NCBI RefSeq assembly: GCF_036669915.1
Contig: NC_089320.1
Location: 2,107,129 to 2,171,128 of the forward strand
DNA from: Pocillopora verrucosa
Lineage: Eukaryota; Cnidaria; Anthozoa; Scleractinia; Pocilloporidae
Reading direction: 5' to 3'
Length of the DNA stretch: 64,000 bases
Made by a program: the position numbers and the translations under genes. The notes under the pieces are model-generated. The model saw only the letters and a list, made by a program, of their open reading frames with translations, ran no database searches and had not been told where the DNA came from. Positions 33,598 to 46,082 of this stretch are shown here, one piece after another; within the stretch, counting starts at the first letter, position 1, and the number at the start of each line of letters is the position of its first letter.

Positions 33598-34465
33598 ATG
33601 AAGCGCATCAGATCTGTGATGCCTGCGAAGAAGAAGACGAGTGTTTTCATGGAGAAAATGTTTGATTTAACCAGGGGGAGTGTTTGAAAATCTAAAGGGA
33701 GGATGGCAGGGCTGGTCAAGTCAAAAAAAATTGTAATAATGCTGACAAAAAAAAATCTAAATAAAAACTTACTTAATAATCTTGCGAGAGACAATCTCTT
33801 ACAAAACATTAAGCCAGGAAAGACTTACAGCATCAAAATTAAAAAAAAAAGAAGAAGAAGAAGAAAAAAAAATCCTGTCCAATATTATTTTGGAGAAAAT
33901 TCCCATTTGGGTAATCGTAGAAAATACAATTTTTTTCGCTTTAAAATCCGCCCTTCTATTTTCTCAGTTTTGTAGTCTTTCTTGCTGGCGATCAGTTTGC
34001 GGGAAAAGATGAGGAACTGTGTAAAAATATATATTTTTGACAGCTTTTATATGATTTTAAGAAGGAAAAAAGATGAATCAAATAATCTTTCCCTCGATCA
34101 AAGAATATCCTCGAAACACACAATTATTTCAGTAGTGGTTCATTTTAAAATCCTTCTTTACATCGTCAGATTCATCTCTTTAGTCATCCATACAATTTCA
34201 TCATTTAAAACTTCGGTGACGGGAAAATACCACTTTTAGTATTCATTTTAAAAAAGTGATTTTTATAACGAACTATGGAAACAGGATACACTCACCTAGT
34301 TAGAAGTACACGTTGTTTCTTTAACTTACTCCGTTTAGTCCTTTGTTTAGGGTGTGAAGTATTATCGCTAATAGTAGGTTGCCAACGGCCAACTGAAACT
34401 GACAGGATGTTAGGAGAGAGCAATATTCTCTTGGAGGGAGTTATATTATTTCACGGACAACCACT
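33598..34465. other. Upstream spacer of the 5' gene fragment
   Basis: No gene. Diverged copy of 520-1315. Several plus-strand open frames here (about 33703-34475) have no family resemblance and match repeat sequence. Confidence 0.55.
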
Positions 34466-35480
34466 TAGCAGATAATTAGCCACTGTCTTTCCTCAAAGGG
34501 GTATATCGTTGTCTAAACAGTAGTATGTTATTGGAAACTAGACTTCATTGCGTTTTACGGCCAACTAAAACTGAAAGGATGTTAGCCGATACTACTGTCT
34601 TTCCTCACAGGTGCATTTTTGTCGGATCAATGGGATGTTATGGGAAACAGTTTATAATTTTTTAAACGAGACTTTGTTGTGTTTTACGGCTAAATGGAGC
34701 TGAAATTGTTTTTAGAGGGAATTAAATAACACCAAGGTCAAACTTTTGACAGATAGTTAGTCATTTCCTTTCGTTACAGGGGTGCATCTTCGTTGAATCG
34801 GTGGGATGCCTTTGGAAACAGTTAATATTTGATTCAAGGGAGGCTTTGTTTTGTTTTACGGCTAAATGGAGCTGAATTGATGTTTGGAGGGAATGAAATG
34901 ACATCACGGAAAAACTCTTGGTAAATAGGTAGCCACCTCTCTTCTTTACAGGGTGCATCTTTGTTGGATCATTCGGATGTTATTGGAAACAGTTCACATC
35001 TTTCAAACTGGGCATTGTTGTGTTTTACGGTCAACTGGGGCTACATAAATGTTGAGGGGAAATTCTATTATATTATATATATTACTTTGGACAACCAACT
35101 AACAGGTGATTAGCCATTGTCTCTCCTTTCCCTTATGTTGGATGAGTGGGATGTTATTGGAAACAGTTAATATTTTTTCAAACTAGGAGTTGTTTTGTTT
35201 TACGGCTGAATTGATGATTAAAAGAATTGAAATAACATCAGGAAAATAATTAGCCACCGTTTTTCTTTACAGGGGTGCATCTTTGTTGGTTCAATAGAAA
35301 CAGTTAATATCTTTTTTTAAACCGGGCGTAGTTGTGTTTTACGGCCAGCTGAAGCTGAATTAAATAATGTTTACATGGAATGAAAAAACATCACGGACAA
35401 ACTTTTGGTAAATAGTTAGCCGATAGGATGCAAGTATCTTTGTTGGAGCAGGAGATGCTATGGAGAACGATTAAATTTTT
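34466..35480. repeat. Tandem satellite, third array
   Basis: At least six units with TTAGCCA.., pyrimidine tract, ACAGGGGTGCATCTT, GTTGGATCA..GGGATG and TTTTACGGC. It is longer than the A1 and A2 arrays and more diverged between units. Confidence 0.8.
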
Positions 35481-35487
35481 TAATAAC

Positions 35488-35692
35488 CTTTCACACCCTT
35501 TGATCAGTATCCACATTCTCCAAATTCTTCTCTATACTTTTCCTTGGATACTGACAAGGAGAACTTCTTTAACAATCAAAGCTTCTTAGGTTGGTGATCA
35601 TTTCCTTTATTCTCATGATATTAATGAATGATTCAGCAGTATAACTGTAAGGAGTTATTAGATGCTGATCACAATTAGGGTGTAAAGAGATA
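35488..35692. repeat. Full-length copy of the interspersed repeat family
   Basis: Runs from CTTTCACACCCTTTGATCAG to TTAGGGTGTAAAGAG. It aligns over its whole length with 47509-47717 (CTTAGGTTGGTGATCATTTCC is shared with small changes). About 205 bp, no coding frame. Confidence 0.7.
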
Positions 35693-35757
35693 AGGTAGAC
35701 GCCGTCGAGTTTGACTTGATGAACAGGTTGCTGGCACGGAGAATCTTGATCAAGGCC

Positions 35758-38102
35758 CTGACCAACTCATTTCTCGCATTTTTTATATCATGCTTCAACT
35801 GAAAAGGAGGAGATAGGTCTCAACCTCGCCATATATTATTCTCGTTGTAAACTTATCTATTCGGGCGACTTAACTGTTTGTTTTGTTCGACATGAATTAC
35901 AGCTGGGTAGACATAACAGTGAAGTCATCCTGGGATATTGAACTAAAGTTGTTTAATCTTCTTGTTTCTATATTACAAAACAGCCGTGAGACCCCATAAT
36001 GATTATCATTGTTTGTTTTAACCCCATGGTGTCAGCTTTGGTATTGGAACAAAGACGTCTAGAAGTTTGTGAAAATAAAACATGTAGAGTAAAATAATGG
36101 AAGAAACTTGTTCGATAAGAACCAGAGCAAGCTCACCTTTGAAACAAGAAGTTCAACCCTCTGTAACTATGTGGAAAAAAAAAAAGGAGGAGAAACGCAA
36201 CCAATTTCTTACCAGCGTAAGAGGATTTCTCACTATTTGGAATCTTTTAAAAGTGATCGAAAAATAAACTTTTATATGTAACTTGTAGCTCAGCTAAAGG
36301 TGAAGATGGTTACCATACCACTTTTTGGAGCAGGCTCTAAAAGCTAGATTTAAGAGTGATTGCATAATTGTATTGTTACTACAGTAACTATGGAAAGTCT
36401 GAATAAATAATCGTAACACATCTATAACTGGCCTCCAAGCATCTTCCAATACTATCATGATACATGATATAAAGAACCCTATGCAGCTTACGATGCAATT
36501 CAGTAATCGGTTACAGTTAAATTCTTTTTATATCTGCGTGTTTTATGGCTTCTTGACTGGTAAATTTTTTTTCAAAGTCGTTTCAATTATGTTACAAGGG
36601 TGGATAAGCGTTTAGATGTTTTCTGTAAACAAATCTCGTCAATTTCCACTATTTGACAATATCACAGAGGTGTGTTTTTTTATTTCATTTTTTATCTCTT
36701 TAGTGCAGCTTCACCTCTAGAAAACTCGGTAGACTTTGAGCTCGAAATGTCATACCATGCCAACTAAATGATTAAGTAACACCTAGCACAAACTCTTGAC
36801 AGATAGTTAGTCATTTTCTTTCTTTACAGGGTTTCATCTTTGTTGGATCAGTGGGATACCATTGGAAACAGTTGATATTTTATTCAAGCGAGGCGTTGTT
36901 TTGTTTTACGGCTAAATTGAACTGGATTGATGTTTAGAGGGAATGAAATGACATCACGAACAAACTCTCAGTTAATAATTAGCCACCGTCTTTATTTACA
37001 GGGGTGGATCTTTGTGAGACCATTCGGATGTTGTTGGAAACAGTTCACATCTTCTTTCCTTGACCAACTCATTTCACGTATTTTTTATATCATGATTCAA
37101 CCAAAAAGGAGAAGATAGTTTTAAGCGTCGCCATATATTAACCTCGTTGTAAGATTTTCTTTTCGGGTGAATAAACTGTTTGTTTTGTTCGACATTAATT
37201 ACAGCTAGGTAGAGATAACAGTGACGAATTAGCTATTAAGGATGACTCAGCGCTCCTATCCCGGGATATTGAACTAAAGCTTTTTAATCTTCTTGTTTCT
37301 ATATTACAAAACAGCCGTGAGACCCCATTGTGATTATCATTATTTGCTTCAACCCATGGTGTCAGCTTTGACATTGGAACATAAACGTCTAGAAGTTTGT
37401 GAAAATAAAACATATAGAGTAAGATGGTAAAAGAAACTTCTTTGATAAAAACTAGAGCAAACGCAATCTTAAACAAAAGGTTCAGCCCTCTGTAAGTATG
37501 AGAAAAAAAACAAAACAAAACCAAACAAAAAAGGAAGAGAAACGAAATCGATTTTTTACCAGTTTAAGGGCTCCTCACTGTTTAAAATTTTTGAAAAGTG
37601 GTCGAAAAATAATTCTTTATATGTAACTTGTAGCTCAGCTAGAGATGAAGATGGAAACCATACCACTTTTTTGGAGCAAGCAGATTTAAGTTGGAGTGAT
37701 TGTATAATTGTATTGTTACTACCGTTACTATGGAAAGTCTGAGTAAATAATCGTAACGCATCTATAACTGGCCTCTAAGCATCTTCCAATACCATCATAA
37801 CACATGATACAAAGAACCCTATGCAGCTCACGATGTAGTTCAGTAATCTGTAATAATTACTTTCTTTTTATATCTGAGTGTTTTATGGCTTCTTGACTGT
37901 TAAATATTTTCAAAGTCGTTTCAACTGTGTTACAAGGGTGGATGGGCGTTTAGATATTTTCTTAAGCAAATCTCGTCAATTTCCCAATAATTGACAATAT
38001 CATAGAAGTGTGTTTTTTCTTCATTTTTTATCTCTCTTGTACGTACGGCTTCACCTCTGGAAAACTCGGTAGACTTTAAACTCGACATGTCATACAATGT
38101 CA
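35758..38102. repeat. Diverged tandem duplication, about 1 kb units
   Basis: 35758-36766 and 37061-38102 are two diverged copies. Both contain GACCAACTCATTT, ATTACAGCT.GGTAGA.ATAACAGTGA, CTTCTTGTTTCTATATTAC, TTGTAGCTCAGCTA.AG and GTTTTATGGCTTCTTGACTG in that order. A satellite stretch (36775-37055) separates them. The first part corresponds to 2280-2740 downstream of the broken discoidin gene, so this was 3' flank of a family member. No exon is left. Confidence 0.75.
36775..37055. repeat. Short satellite segment between the tandem units
   Basis: Contains CTTTACAGGGTTTCATCTTTG, TTTTACGGCTAAATTGA, GATGTTTAGAGGGAATG and ATTTACAGGGGTGGATCTTTG, so about two units of the same satellite as 1316-2110. 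Confidence 0.7.
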
Positions 38103-39855
38103 ATTTCACACGCTAATGTATGTTGATGAATGCTTTCGACCAATCAGATTTTCATAGTACGTCTAATGTATGATAATATAAAATATCCCGTTGTTGTGTG
38201 TCAAGAATAATTGATCGGCTTACGAATCCTCTTTAGGTTTTTCCAACTTCAGATCGTTAAAATACAGTTGCAAAAGACTGAAGCTGATGAACAACAGTCA
38301 CTATGTGTTTCTTCTCTCTCTTCGATGAAATATGTGGCCATGAAAAGGATCTACCTCAGAATAATTTGAGGAATTTTCTTTAGTATTCCATCAAAATATT
38401 CTGGTGAAAGTTCTCGACCCCAGTACTAACCACCATTTTAGCTTCTTGCTGCAGTTTGAAAAGTAATTCCATGATACTCCTATTAGTTTTTGGCTCGAGG
38501 CCCCAGTGGCTCATGAACTTCGCTAGATTTTTGCTCAACCTAACTAGAGGTAAAACTCTAATACTTTCCCCTACTCGCCGAGGTGCAAAATGCAAAAGTA
38601 TACTAAGGTATCGACGGCCTTGAATGGAGTCCCTTTATTTGCAAAACAATTAGATGAATGAAAAAGGGGATAAAAAGAAAAGAAATAAAATGGGCAAAAA
38701 CTTTACTTTTGCATATTATTCTATTTTGAGCGATGATAGAAAATACCTATTTTGGACCTTACTTCTTCGTTTGGAGTAGAGTGTAGCTTCCCAATTTGAC
38801 AGAAAAACTGATTTTGTTTGGATTTGTCTCATTTCGTATCATTACCAGATACGTACCGCGGGTTAACTGTATTAAAATCGCTGCAATAAATTGCGTTAGG
38901 ATGATGAAGCTTCTTCTCTCATCTCACTACACCAAAATCATTATGGCTTTATCTTTTATATATTTTTTTCTTTTTTTAAGTGTACCAGACTCAGAGCACC
39001 CTAAGCTAGTAGTCGGCCACTGCTATCATTCAAGCTGTGAGTAAACTGTGTCAACTGTCATAGGGTTTCTATCACCACTCGAGTTATATTTGAAATACTG
39101 CATCAATCTTAAAGACAACTCCTCCTTCTTTCTGTTTTAATGACATAAATTATTAATTTTTCCATTACTTTTACCACTAAGGAAATAAATAACATTCTCA
39201 ATTCCATTAGAGCTTGTGTAATCGTCACCATTTGTTGGACTGCAAAATGATTTCCAGAAAGATTTAGATAAAAGCAAACCGTACCTGGACACCATTGCTG
39301 AGATTTGTTGCGAACGAATACAGCATGTATCGAGTTCTAAAACGTAAACTATAACTCACATCAAATGCACTTTACAAAGATAGCATGACTAAAAATTTAT
39401 TTTTTAAAAATTTGCGTCTCTTGTCTTCATTCTTCCAGTGTAGTTATATCGTGCTGCTAGGCTGTGAAAGCAATGATTACTTAGACCAACTTAAGCACTA
39501 AATGATATGAATCCGAAATTGAAGTAACTGACACCCAGAATTCCTAGCGATGATTTGTATACAAGGCTTGTGCACAGTGTAAATACCTTGTACAAGAAAA
39601 AAAATGCATTGTGTGGTTTTCTCAATGCATTAAATGAATCAGATCTCCACCCCACTTCATCAACATATCATGCTTTGTAGTTTAAATGGAAGTATGAAAC
39701 TGCTCTAGTACATATTTGTGCTTATCAAATTGTGCCCGCCATTAGCTCGGTAGATTTTTAAGTTTCATTTGGGCATGGACTACTCGTGCAAGTTTGTCAT
39801 TGTCCCGTATTTTTGTGCCCTGAGCTAAATGAGAAAAATTAAATAAAAACTGCCA
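38103..39855. other. Spacer downstream of gene C
   Basis: No certain gene. A plus-strand frame from ATG 38904 (MKLLLSSHYTKIIMALSFIYFF...) has a signal-peptide-like start and reaches a good donor (CAAGCT/GTGAGTAA) at 39036, but I found no following exon. Confidence 0.35.
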
Positions 39856-42800
39856 TCATTTTACCGTGAATATTTCAACTCTCAAACATGGAAACACGTG
39901 GTACGTGACGGGATAGAACCGAACGTATCTGGCCATGAAGTCAGCAGTGAGGGAATGTTTTACGACGCTGTGGCGGTCTGAGTTTCCTGGGAAAACCTGG
40001 AAGAGGAGAAGATGCATTGTTGATTACGAGAAAGCCAAATAGTCCAGCAACACACTACGTAAGTTAATAAGGAGATGGGCGACTTTGGGATAGCATCTGA
40101 AGTACATCGAGGTTGGCTAGAAAACTAATGTTGCAGCAGAGACCTCTTCAAGAAAAGTCTCTGATATAGTTATGATCTTTCTCTTGATCTAGACCCAATG
40201 GAACACATATAAGACAATTCCGATAGCTTTACAGCAAAGGAAACACAAGATTGTAAGCTGCTCAAAACTCTGGAATGAAAACCACTCCGCTGTTTCACTC
40301 TAGTTTTCAAGTTAAACATTTTTGACTTCACTCCTTTATTATTGAGAGGGAGAATACTATGGGCAGTTGTGGTCTGTTAGGGTAACTTGTGCAGTAAAAG
40401 TTCACTTCTCACGAAGTGTGTCGTGTGGCTTAATCAAAACGTTGACAAAATCCTCGAATGTAAAAGTTATCAGCAGAGTATTGGGTCCATTTTCCCTCTT
40501 CCCTCAGAAAAACAACAACAACAAGAACAACAGCAACAATAACAAAAAACTCTTATTTATGTATGCGTCTTATCGATAGATATTTTGCCCAAAATTTTGC
40601 AATAGTTTTGGCTGATTGACCACAGGTATTTTTTTAACCCGCTGTTCAGTCAGTAATCATAATCGTGGATAAAGACAGTTATTATGCAGCTGGCAGCGCC
40701 ATTGGGCACTATGAAGCGAATCCTGTGTTCTGATTGGCTACCTGGGTAGGCAAGATGGGGCCCAACTTGCCCGCTAGGGATAAGCCGCTATGATCCTGTA
40801 CAAGGATATAAGTTTCGTGGGGTGGACTTTAAAAGTTCGCAATTTTTTTGACTCTGTCGGTGATGGAGTCGCAAAAAGCGGCAGAAGATAGGCAAAACAA
40901 AGAAACACCAACCGACTCTCGTGGGTTTATTGTGCCACAAACACAGTCGGCTTCTTTCCCCGTTCTCGAAAGAAACAGCCATTCCTGGTTTTTATTCAAG
41001 CGAAATATTATTGCCGTATGATAAATCCTTCATTGAGCAAGCGTCAGGTGAAGATGGTTGAATATTAGTCTAGCTCATTTTTTTGCGTATTTTAAGGACC
41101 TGGACTTCATCTCAGTCTATAAAAACGCTAAAAAAAAAATAAATAAATAAATAAATAAATAAAAGAGCTCGGCCAATATCTAGGTATCTTAACCTAACGC
41201 TTGGTCAGTAACACATATACCACACGATTAAATTACTCGTTTAATGCGCAGACCGAATTGGACTCTACAAGGGCCTATAGCCGTCATCCACATCTGCTGA
41301 TCAAATCAACTCTTCATTCATTGGCATTTACAAACCTTTTCTACATTTGATTCCTTGTAAGTTTTCCAAGTTACACCGTCTGCGGATAGAACCAATTTGT
41401 AGCTGGTGGTCCATTCGCTAGGAATCAGTGCTCCCTGTGCAGCCACAGCACAAACAGACAGCTCTGTACCCATATCAACTTGAAGGTAATCTGTTCTATC
41501 AGATTTAGTCTGAGGACACCACGCCCCCCTTCCCCTGGTTTCATTCAGTCGGCCGTGGTATGGATGATAATATGTATTATAGAATGTGCTTGCTTTAAGT
41601 GCGCTATCTGGAATTGTGTCATTGTCTGCCACAGCAACAGGAACACATTCTAAATAAGAGTTAATGGAATACATGTTAAAGCCTATTCGGAGGGTATCGT
41701 AAAATTTGCATTCATTGGTTTGCTTTGCTATCGAAAACGTTTCATTAATATAACCTACACAGGCTTCGGGTTCAGATAGAGCTGCGACGGATTTTACAAT
41801 AACAAATAATGAAAATAATAATAATAATAATAATAACAATAATAGTAATGATGATGACGATGATGATGATGATGATGATCATCATCATCATAACAATGAC
41901 GATAATATTAAGAATAACATTATTATTAACAATAATAATAAAGGTTATAATAATGTTAACGAAAATGGTAATTAAAACAAATAAAACCCGAATATAGGAC
42001 ATACAGGGTAGACTCACCACCAATAGTCAATTTCATTCCAGTGACCGCCTTGTGTACTATGTTAGACGTTGCTGTACAGATATAAGTGCCTGAGTCTTCC
42101 TTTTTTGTGTTCCAGATTTGTAGTGTTCCATCATGACTGACCAGTGATCTGCCAACAGGAAGATTGCCTCTCTCTTTTAACCACGTGATTTTTGGTGGAG
42201 AGTGACCAGTAGCCTGACAGAGGACTGAAATTCTTTTGTTCTTCTCAACAAAAAGCTGTTCAGGTGGTGTTTTTGTAAAACGCGGTAGCTGAAATACACT
42301 CAAGCGCGTCCAAGCTGAATCATGTCCTAAAATGTTTGACGCTTTACATTCGTATGAACCAAAGTCTGCCATTTTCGCATGTATTATGGTCAGCTGTCCA
42401 TCTTTCACAACAGTCCTGGACTGCGCTAAGCCACCGTTAAATTTGGACCACTTAATCACTGCTGGTGGAAAGCTTATCACGTGACATTTTGGTAGAGTGA
42501 TGTTCTTTCCCACTTCAACGTAGGTTGGGCCCGAAGAAAGTGAAACTTGGGGCTGAGCTGTGAATAATTGCGTAAGTCGTTAGTACCGTTGTACTATTGT
42601 TATCTTTTCGGCCTCTTTACAAACCAGAAGGATTTGAATCATTCATAGATTAAAACAAATTCCTTGGTGATACGTTTTGTTCATGTGACCACGAAAGAAA
42701 AAGGAAAACATGTGAAAAATATACAACCTACTTTGAACAACAAGACTTGCAGTTTTTTCATCCTTTCCCAGTATACTTCGCGCATCGCATTTGTATTCGC

Positions 42801-44476
42801 CCGCATCTTCTAAGCCAACATTACTGATCTGCATTAGGCCATTTGACGCCACTTTGGTCCGGTTTCTAGGCAACGATCCCTTGATCTTTGACCATGATAT
42901 TTGAACAGCGGGATTTCCAGAAGCAGAGCATAGAAGTGAGGCTGTTTTGGTTTCGTTGACAATTAGTTTTGGTGCAGAAATTGTCACTTTTGGAGGCGAA
43001 AGAGACTCTCCTGGTTCCCCTTTAGTCCCTGGGATACCAGGGAGACCGGTGCCCCGATGTCCCCTTTAATTCCCATTTCTCCTCTTACTCCAGATGGTCC
43101 CATCTTTCCTGGTTTTCCACTGCGACCAGTAGCTCCTATAATTCCTCGGGGTCCTTTAGTTCCTTTGTCACCTTTGGGTCCAGCTCTCCCTGGAAGTCCC
43201 GGCCGACCACGTGGGCAAACATTCAATTGTCCTTGGTACTGACACAGCTTTAAAGTGGAGGAGATAATGTCTCCAAATAGTTCTTTGATGTGAGCAGAGT
43301 TATTGAAAGGAGATGGTTGTGAAATACTACGTTTCACTCGATGGGGTTCATCCTCGCCTTGCGTGGTAGAAACTAGAATTTTAAGCAGAAATTTAACGAG
43401 GTTACAATGCTCGGCAATTTGTATTTTTGTGGCTACTCCTTTTTTTTTATTGTTGTTGTTTCTGTTGTAGTTTCTGTTGCGCTTGGTGAATTTAGCCAAC
43501 CTCCTATTTGGATCATTATATGTAGCTATTAGAACTCAGTTCTAGCAAATTGTTTTTGGTGATGCTGTTTATGTTTGCTGAATCTAATTAAGTAAGCTAC
43601 CGAAGCGTGCGATGCTTGAAATGTAGCAGAGGCCTAAAGCGAAAGTGATATCATCTCTCAACGACAATGGTTCTCATCGACGGACTAGACGCCACACAAG
43701 AAGGAAGTGAATTAAATATCATAGCAGCTCTACCGCTACGTTTTTAGTAATTTGAGGCCTCTCTCAAAACAACGTCGAAAAAGAGATTCGAGAAAGGTTT
43801 CATTGAACGGAGATTAGTTTTCAAAGATGCGTGTAAATCAATACTTTTTCTCAATGTCACGAAGCTCTCAATTTCGTCCAAGAAGAGGTCAAAATTTTAA
43901 TTTTACCTATTGTTGGACGAAATTGAGAGTTTCCTCAATTCTTATATTACCTCCGTTTGATCACGAACGGAAGGAAAATAAGAATTTGCCTCGAACGATT
44001 AAAATGACAGATATACTTGTATCATTTCTAAGTTAATTGCTTGTCGAAGAAACGTTATGTACCAAATAACACCATTACATAACTAGAACTTATCATGTTT
44101 GAATTTGTCCTATCAGCAATATTATTAAATTATAGGTAATTTGTTGACGCTGTTGTAAGACTTTTACGTCTGACGTGCCGCCCAACTAGAATAGCACGCA
44201 AGCTACCTTTGGGAGCATGAAAACTTGTAAATTTATGTGAAAATTAATATTATACAAAACAGAATGTTTTTAGTTACCCTCACTAGTGGAAGCTAGATTC
44301 GTCCTCGCTCGTCTCATTTGATCTTGGGGCATGACTTTCTCCACTGTCTTCAACCTTTGTTCGTAGTCTTTGAATATGGTCTCAATTCGAATGAATCCGA
44401 CGGAGCAGAGGAGCAAACACAAAATAGATAGAACTGTGCCGGGGCTTACCAGAAAAGAACGCTCTTTGAGAGACAT
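39856..44476 (-). CDS. Gene C: type II membrane collagen / Ig / F5/8C protein
   Basis: Five exons: 44476-44278, 43372-42732, 42557-42018, 41649-41336, 39996-39856, about 611 residues. A membrane span lies near residues 9-30 (GTVLSILCLLLCSVGFI), followed by a short coiled segment (YEQRLKTVEK), so the C-terminus is extracellular. A furin-type RVKR lies at 78-81. Gly-X-Y repeats start near residue 122 (GRPGLPGRAGPKGDKG). Three Ig domains follow: one at the end of exon 2 (SLLCSASGNP...GEYKCDA) and two in exon 3 (YECKAS, YICTAT). Exons 4-5 form the discoidin domain (GRLNETRGRGAWCP, DYLQVDMG, RYVRFYPVTYH). Exon 2 has an apparent one-base deletion near 43050: the collagen frame ends GDIGAP, and the Ig frame follows only if one base is restored. 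That is either a sequence error or a null allele. The layout recalls collagen-containing membrane adhesion proteins such as gliomedin, but with discoidin instead of olfactomedin. Confidence 0.82.
41030..41215. mobile_element. Degenerate fold-back element in gene C intron 4
   Basis: GAGCAAGCGTCAGGTGAAGA at 41035 is mirrored by TATCTTAACCTAACGCTTGG near 41184-41203, with a second mirrored part around TAGCTC/GAGCTC. A tetranucleotide (AATA)n run fills 41138-41163. Part of a family I recall as common in corals. Confidence 0.55.
41812..41945. repeat. Trinucleotide microsatellite
   Basis: Imperfect AAT, GAT and CAT repeats lie in the intron before the first discoidin exon of gene C. Open frames rich in Ile and Met on both strands come from this tract. 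Confidence 0.9.
43865..43929. repeat. Perfect 17-bp inverted repeat in gene C intron 1
   Basis: CTCTCAATTTCGTCCAA at 43865-43881 and its exact complement at 43913-43929 are separated by 31 bases. It could form a stem-loop in the transcript. No flanking target duplication is apparent. Confidence 0.85.
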
Positions 44477-46082
44477 CACGAAAGTTGATGCAGGTGGTAA
44501 AACACAACGTATTTTATATCTTGTATGTGTTCCGTTCGCTCTGACACAGCGCAAATTAAATATCATTTTAATCTCACTGTTCTCGACATCAATTTCCTCA
44601 GAAGTTTGACTAAAAGCAACTTCCTTTCAGTGCAAGCGACAAACAAGAAAACTCGACTCTTTGAACCAGGAGGAGAATTCATAAGCAAATAGCGCAATCA
44701 AAGAGACTCTAAACTCGACAGTAGAACAGCAGAATGAAACCCTACAGATACTCAGACTGAAAGGAAATGTTTCATTTTTATCACTGGAGTCGCTTTTGCA
44801 GATATCAGTTGCATACTATCAGTTTTCTGAGTCACGAGTCACGAGTCACAAACTCATAGATATCATCAATCCAGCTTGCCGAACTGTTTATGAACGCAAT
44901 TTTAACCCTATTCGCGATGGCTTGCGCAAATTTTACCCTCTCTACCGTGGTAAAAAATGACATATTGCTTGTGCAATAACAGTAACAAAACAACATGACA
45001 TGTTTGAGGCCTTTTCTCTTGAGATATCTGACCTTTGAGAGTAAACTGAGACAACTTTCATTCTTTAAGCTTTTTAAAATAACACGCTATTAAAGCACAA
45101 GTACAAAGAAAGTCACGGAAATTGTTTGAATCTGTTGTCGTGTGTTAAGAACAGGGTTCCGAAAAGCGTCGTCTCCAAGTGTCTCTTAATTGAACTCGTT
45201 ATAAAGATCGTTTTAAATGAACCAATTCGAGTTGTATCTTCTTCTGCTCTTTTAAACTTTATGTAGATAATAAACCCGTCCGTGTTGTTTTGTTGTTGTT
45301 GTTTTTTCTCAATCTCTTGCTGTTCGCTTACTACAGACACTCGGATAATTTCATACTTCAAAATGTTCCGCTACCGTCGACACGTTCAAACTTCATCAGT
45401 AAAAGTTCTCGAAATTCATTTCCTCTTCATCTACTTCCTTTCTATCAGTAACTTCCTTTCCAGGTACAAGCGGCAATTGACAGAACTCCAGGAAGTCTAA
45501 ATAAAATTAAGCAATCGATCAATACAGTCAAAGATGCGCTAAATTCTTCAATGAAACGGCATATTTAAATCGTTCATGGGATAATCATTTATCACGGACA
45601 CCTGGACCTAACGGAAACTGATGATTATTTGTCCCGACAGAGCCGTTCAATTGAGTCCACAGTTCTAGAGACAGTTACAAGCAGTTTTCTGCGTTGCGTA
45701 AGTACTTCATGTCATTGACCCTTCCTACGCGACGCTAGTGTGCTTGGTAAAATTATACGGCTATTAAATTGAATTATCTCGTTAATAAACTGTTTCAAAT
45801 GATAACAGGTTCAATTTCAAAAACGGTACCAAACCAGCGTGACATGTTTAAGAGATCTCTTTCTTACGGTTTTTGACCTCTAAAGTAAATTGAGATTTCT
45901 TATTTCATCACTACTCAAAATAAAACTCTCAAACGCATTCGTACGCGCCAAGGTCACGAATACTATGATTCCGTTGTCAAGGAGGCAGTTTCATCCAAAA
46001 CTGAGACTAGAACAGACCGAGACTAGAACAGACTACCAATGCTTCCTTAATCATTGATATCGTTATGACGTCAGAGTCTATT
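44477..46082. other. 5' flank of gene C
   Basis: No gene supported. Two stretches, about 44900-45130 and 45775-45975, resemble each other (GACATGTTT, TTTGA..TCT.AAGTAAA.TGAGA, GGTCACG), suggesting an old tandem duplication of about 0.84 kb in the promoter-side region. Confidence 0.4.

Noticed and set aside
33703-34475. Five short plus-strand frames
   Set aside because: They lie in the duplicated upstream spacer, are not conserved with 520-1315 or 22037-22827, and contain A-rich runs.
41772-42023. Ile/Met-rich frames
   Set aside because: Produced by the AAT/GAT microsatellite in a gene C intron.
44477-44566. Upstream start for gene C (ATG at 44566)
   Set aside because: The paralogous exon at 20056 aligns from the inner ATG, the sequence diverges above it, and the inner ATG puts the membrane span near the N-terminus as expected for a type II anchor.
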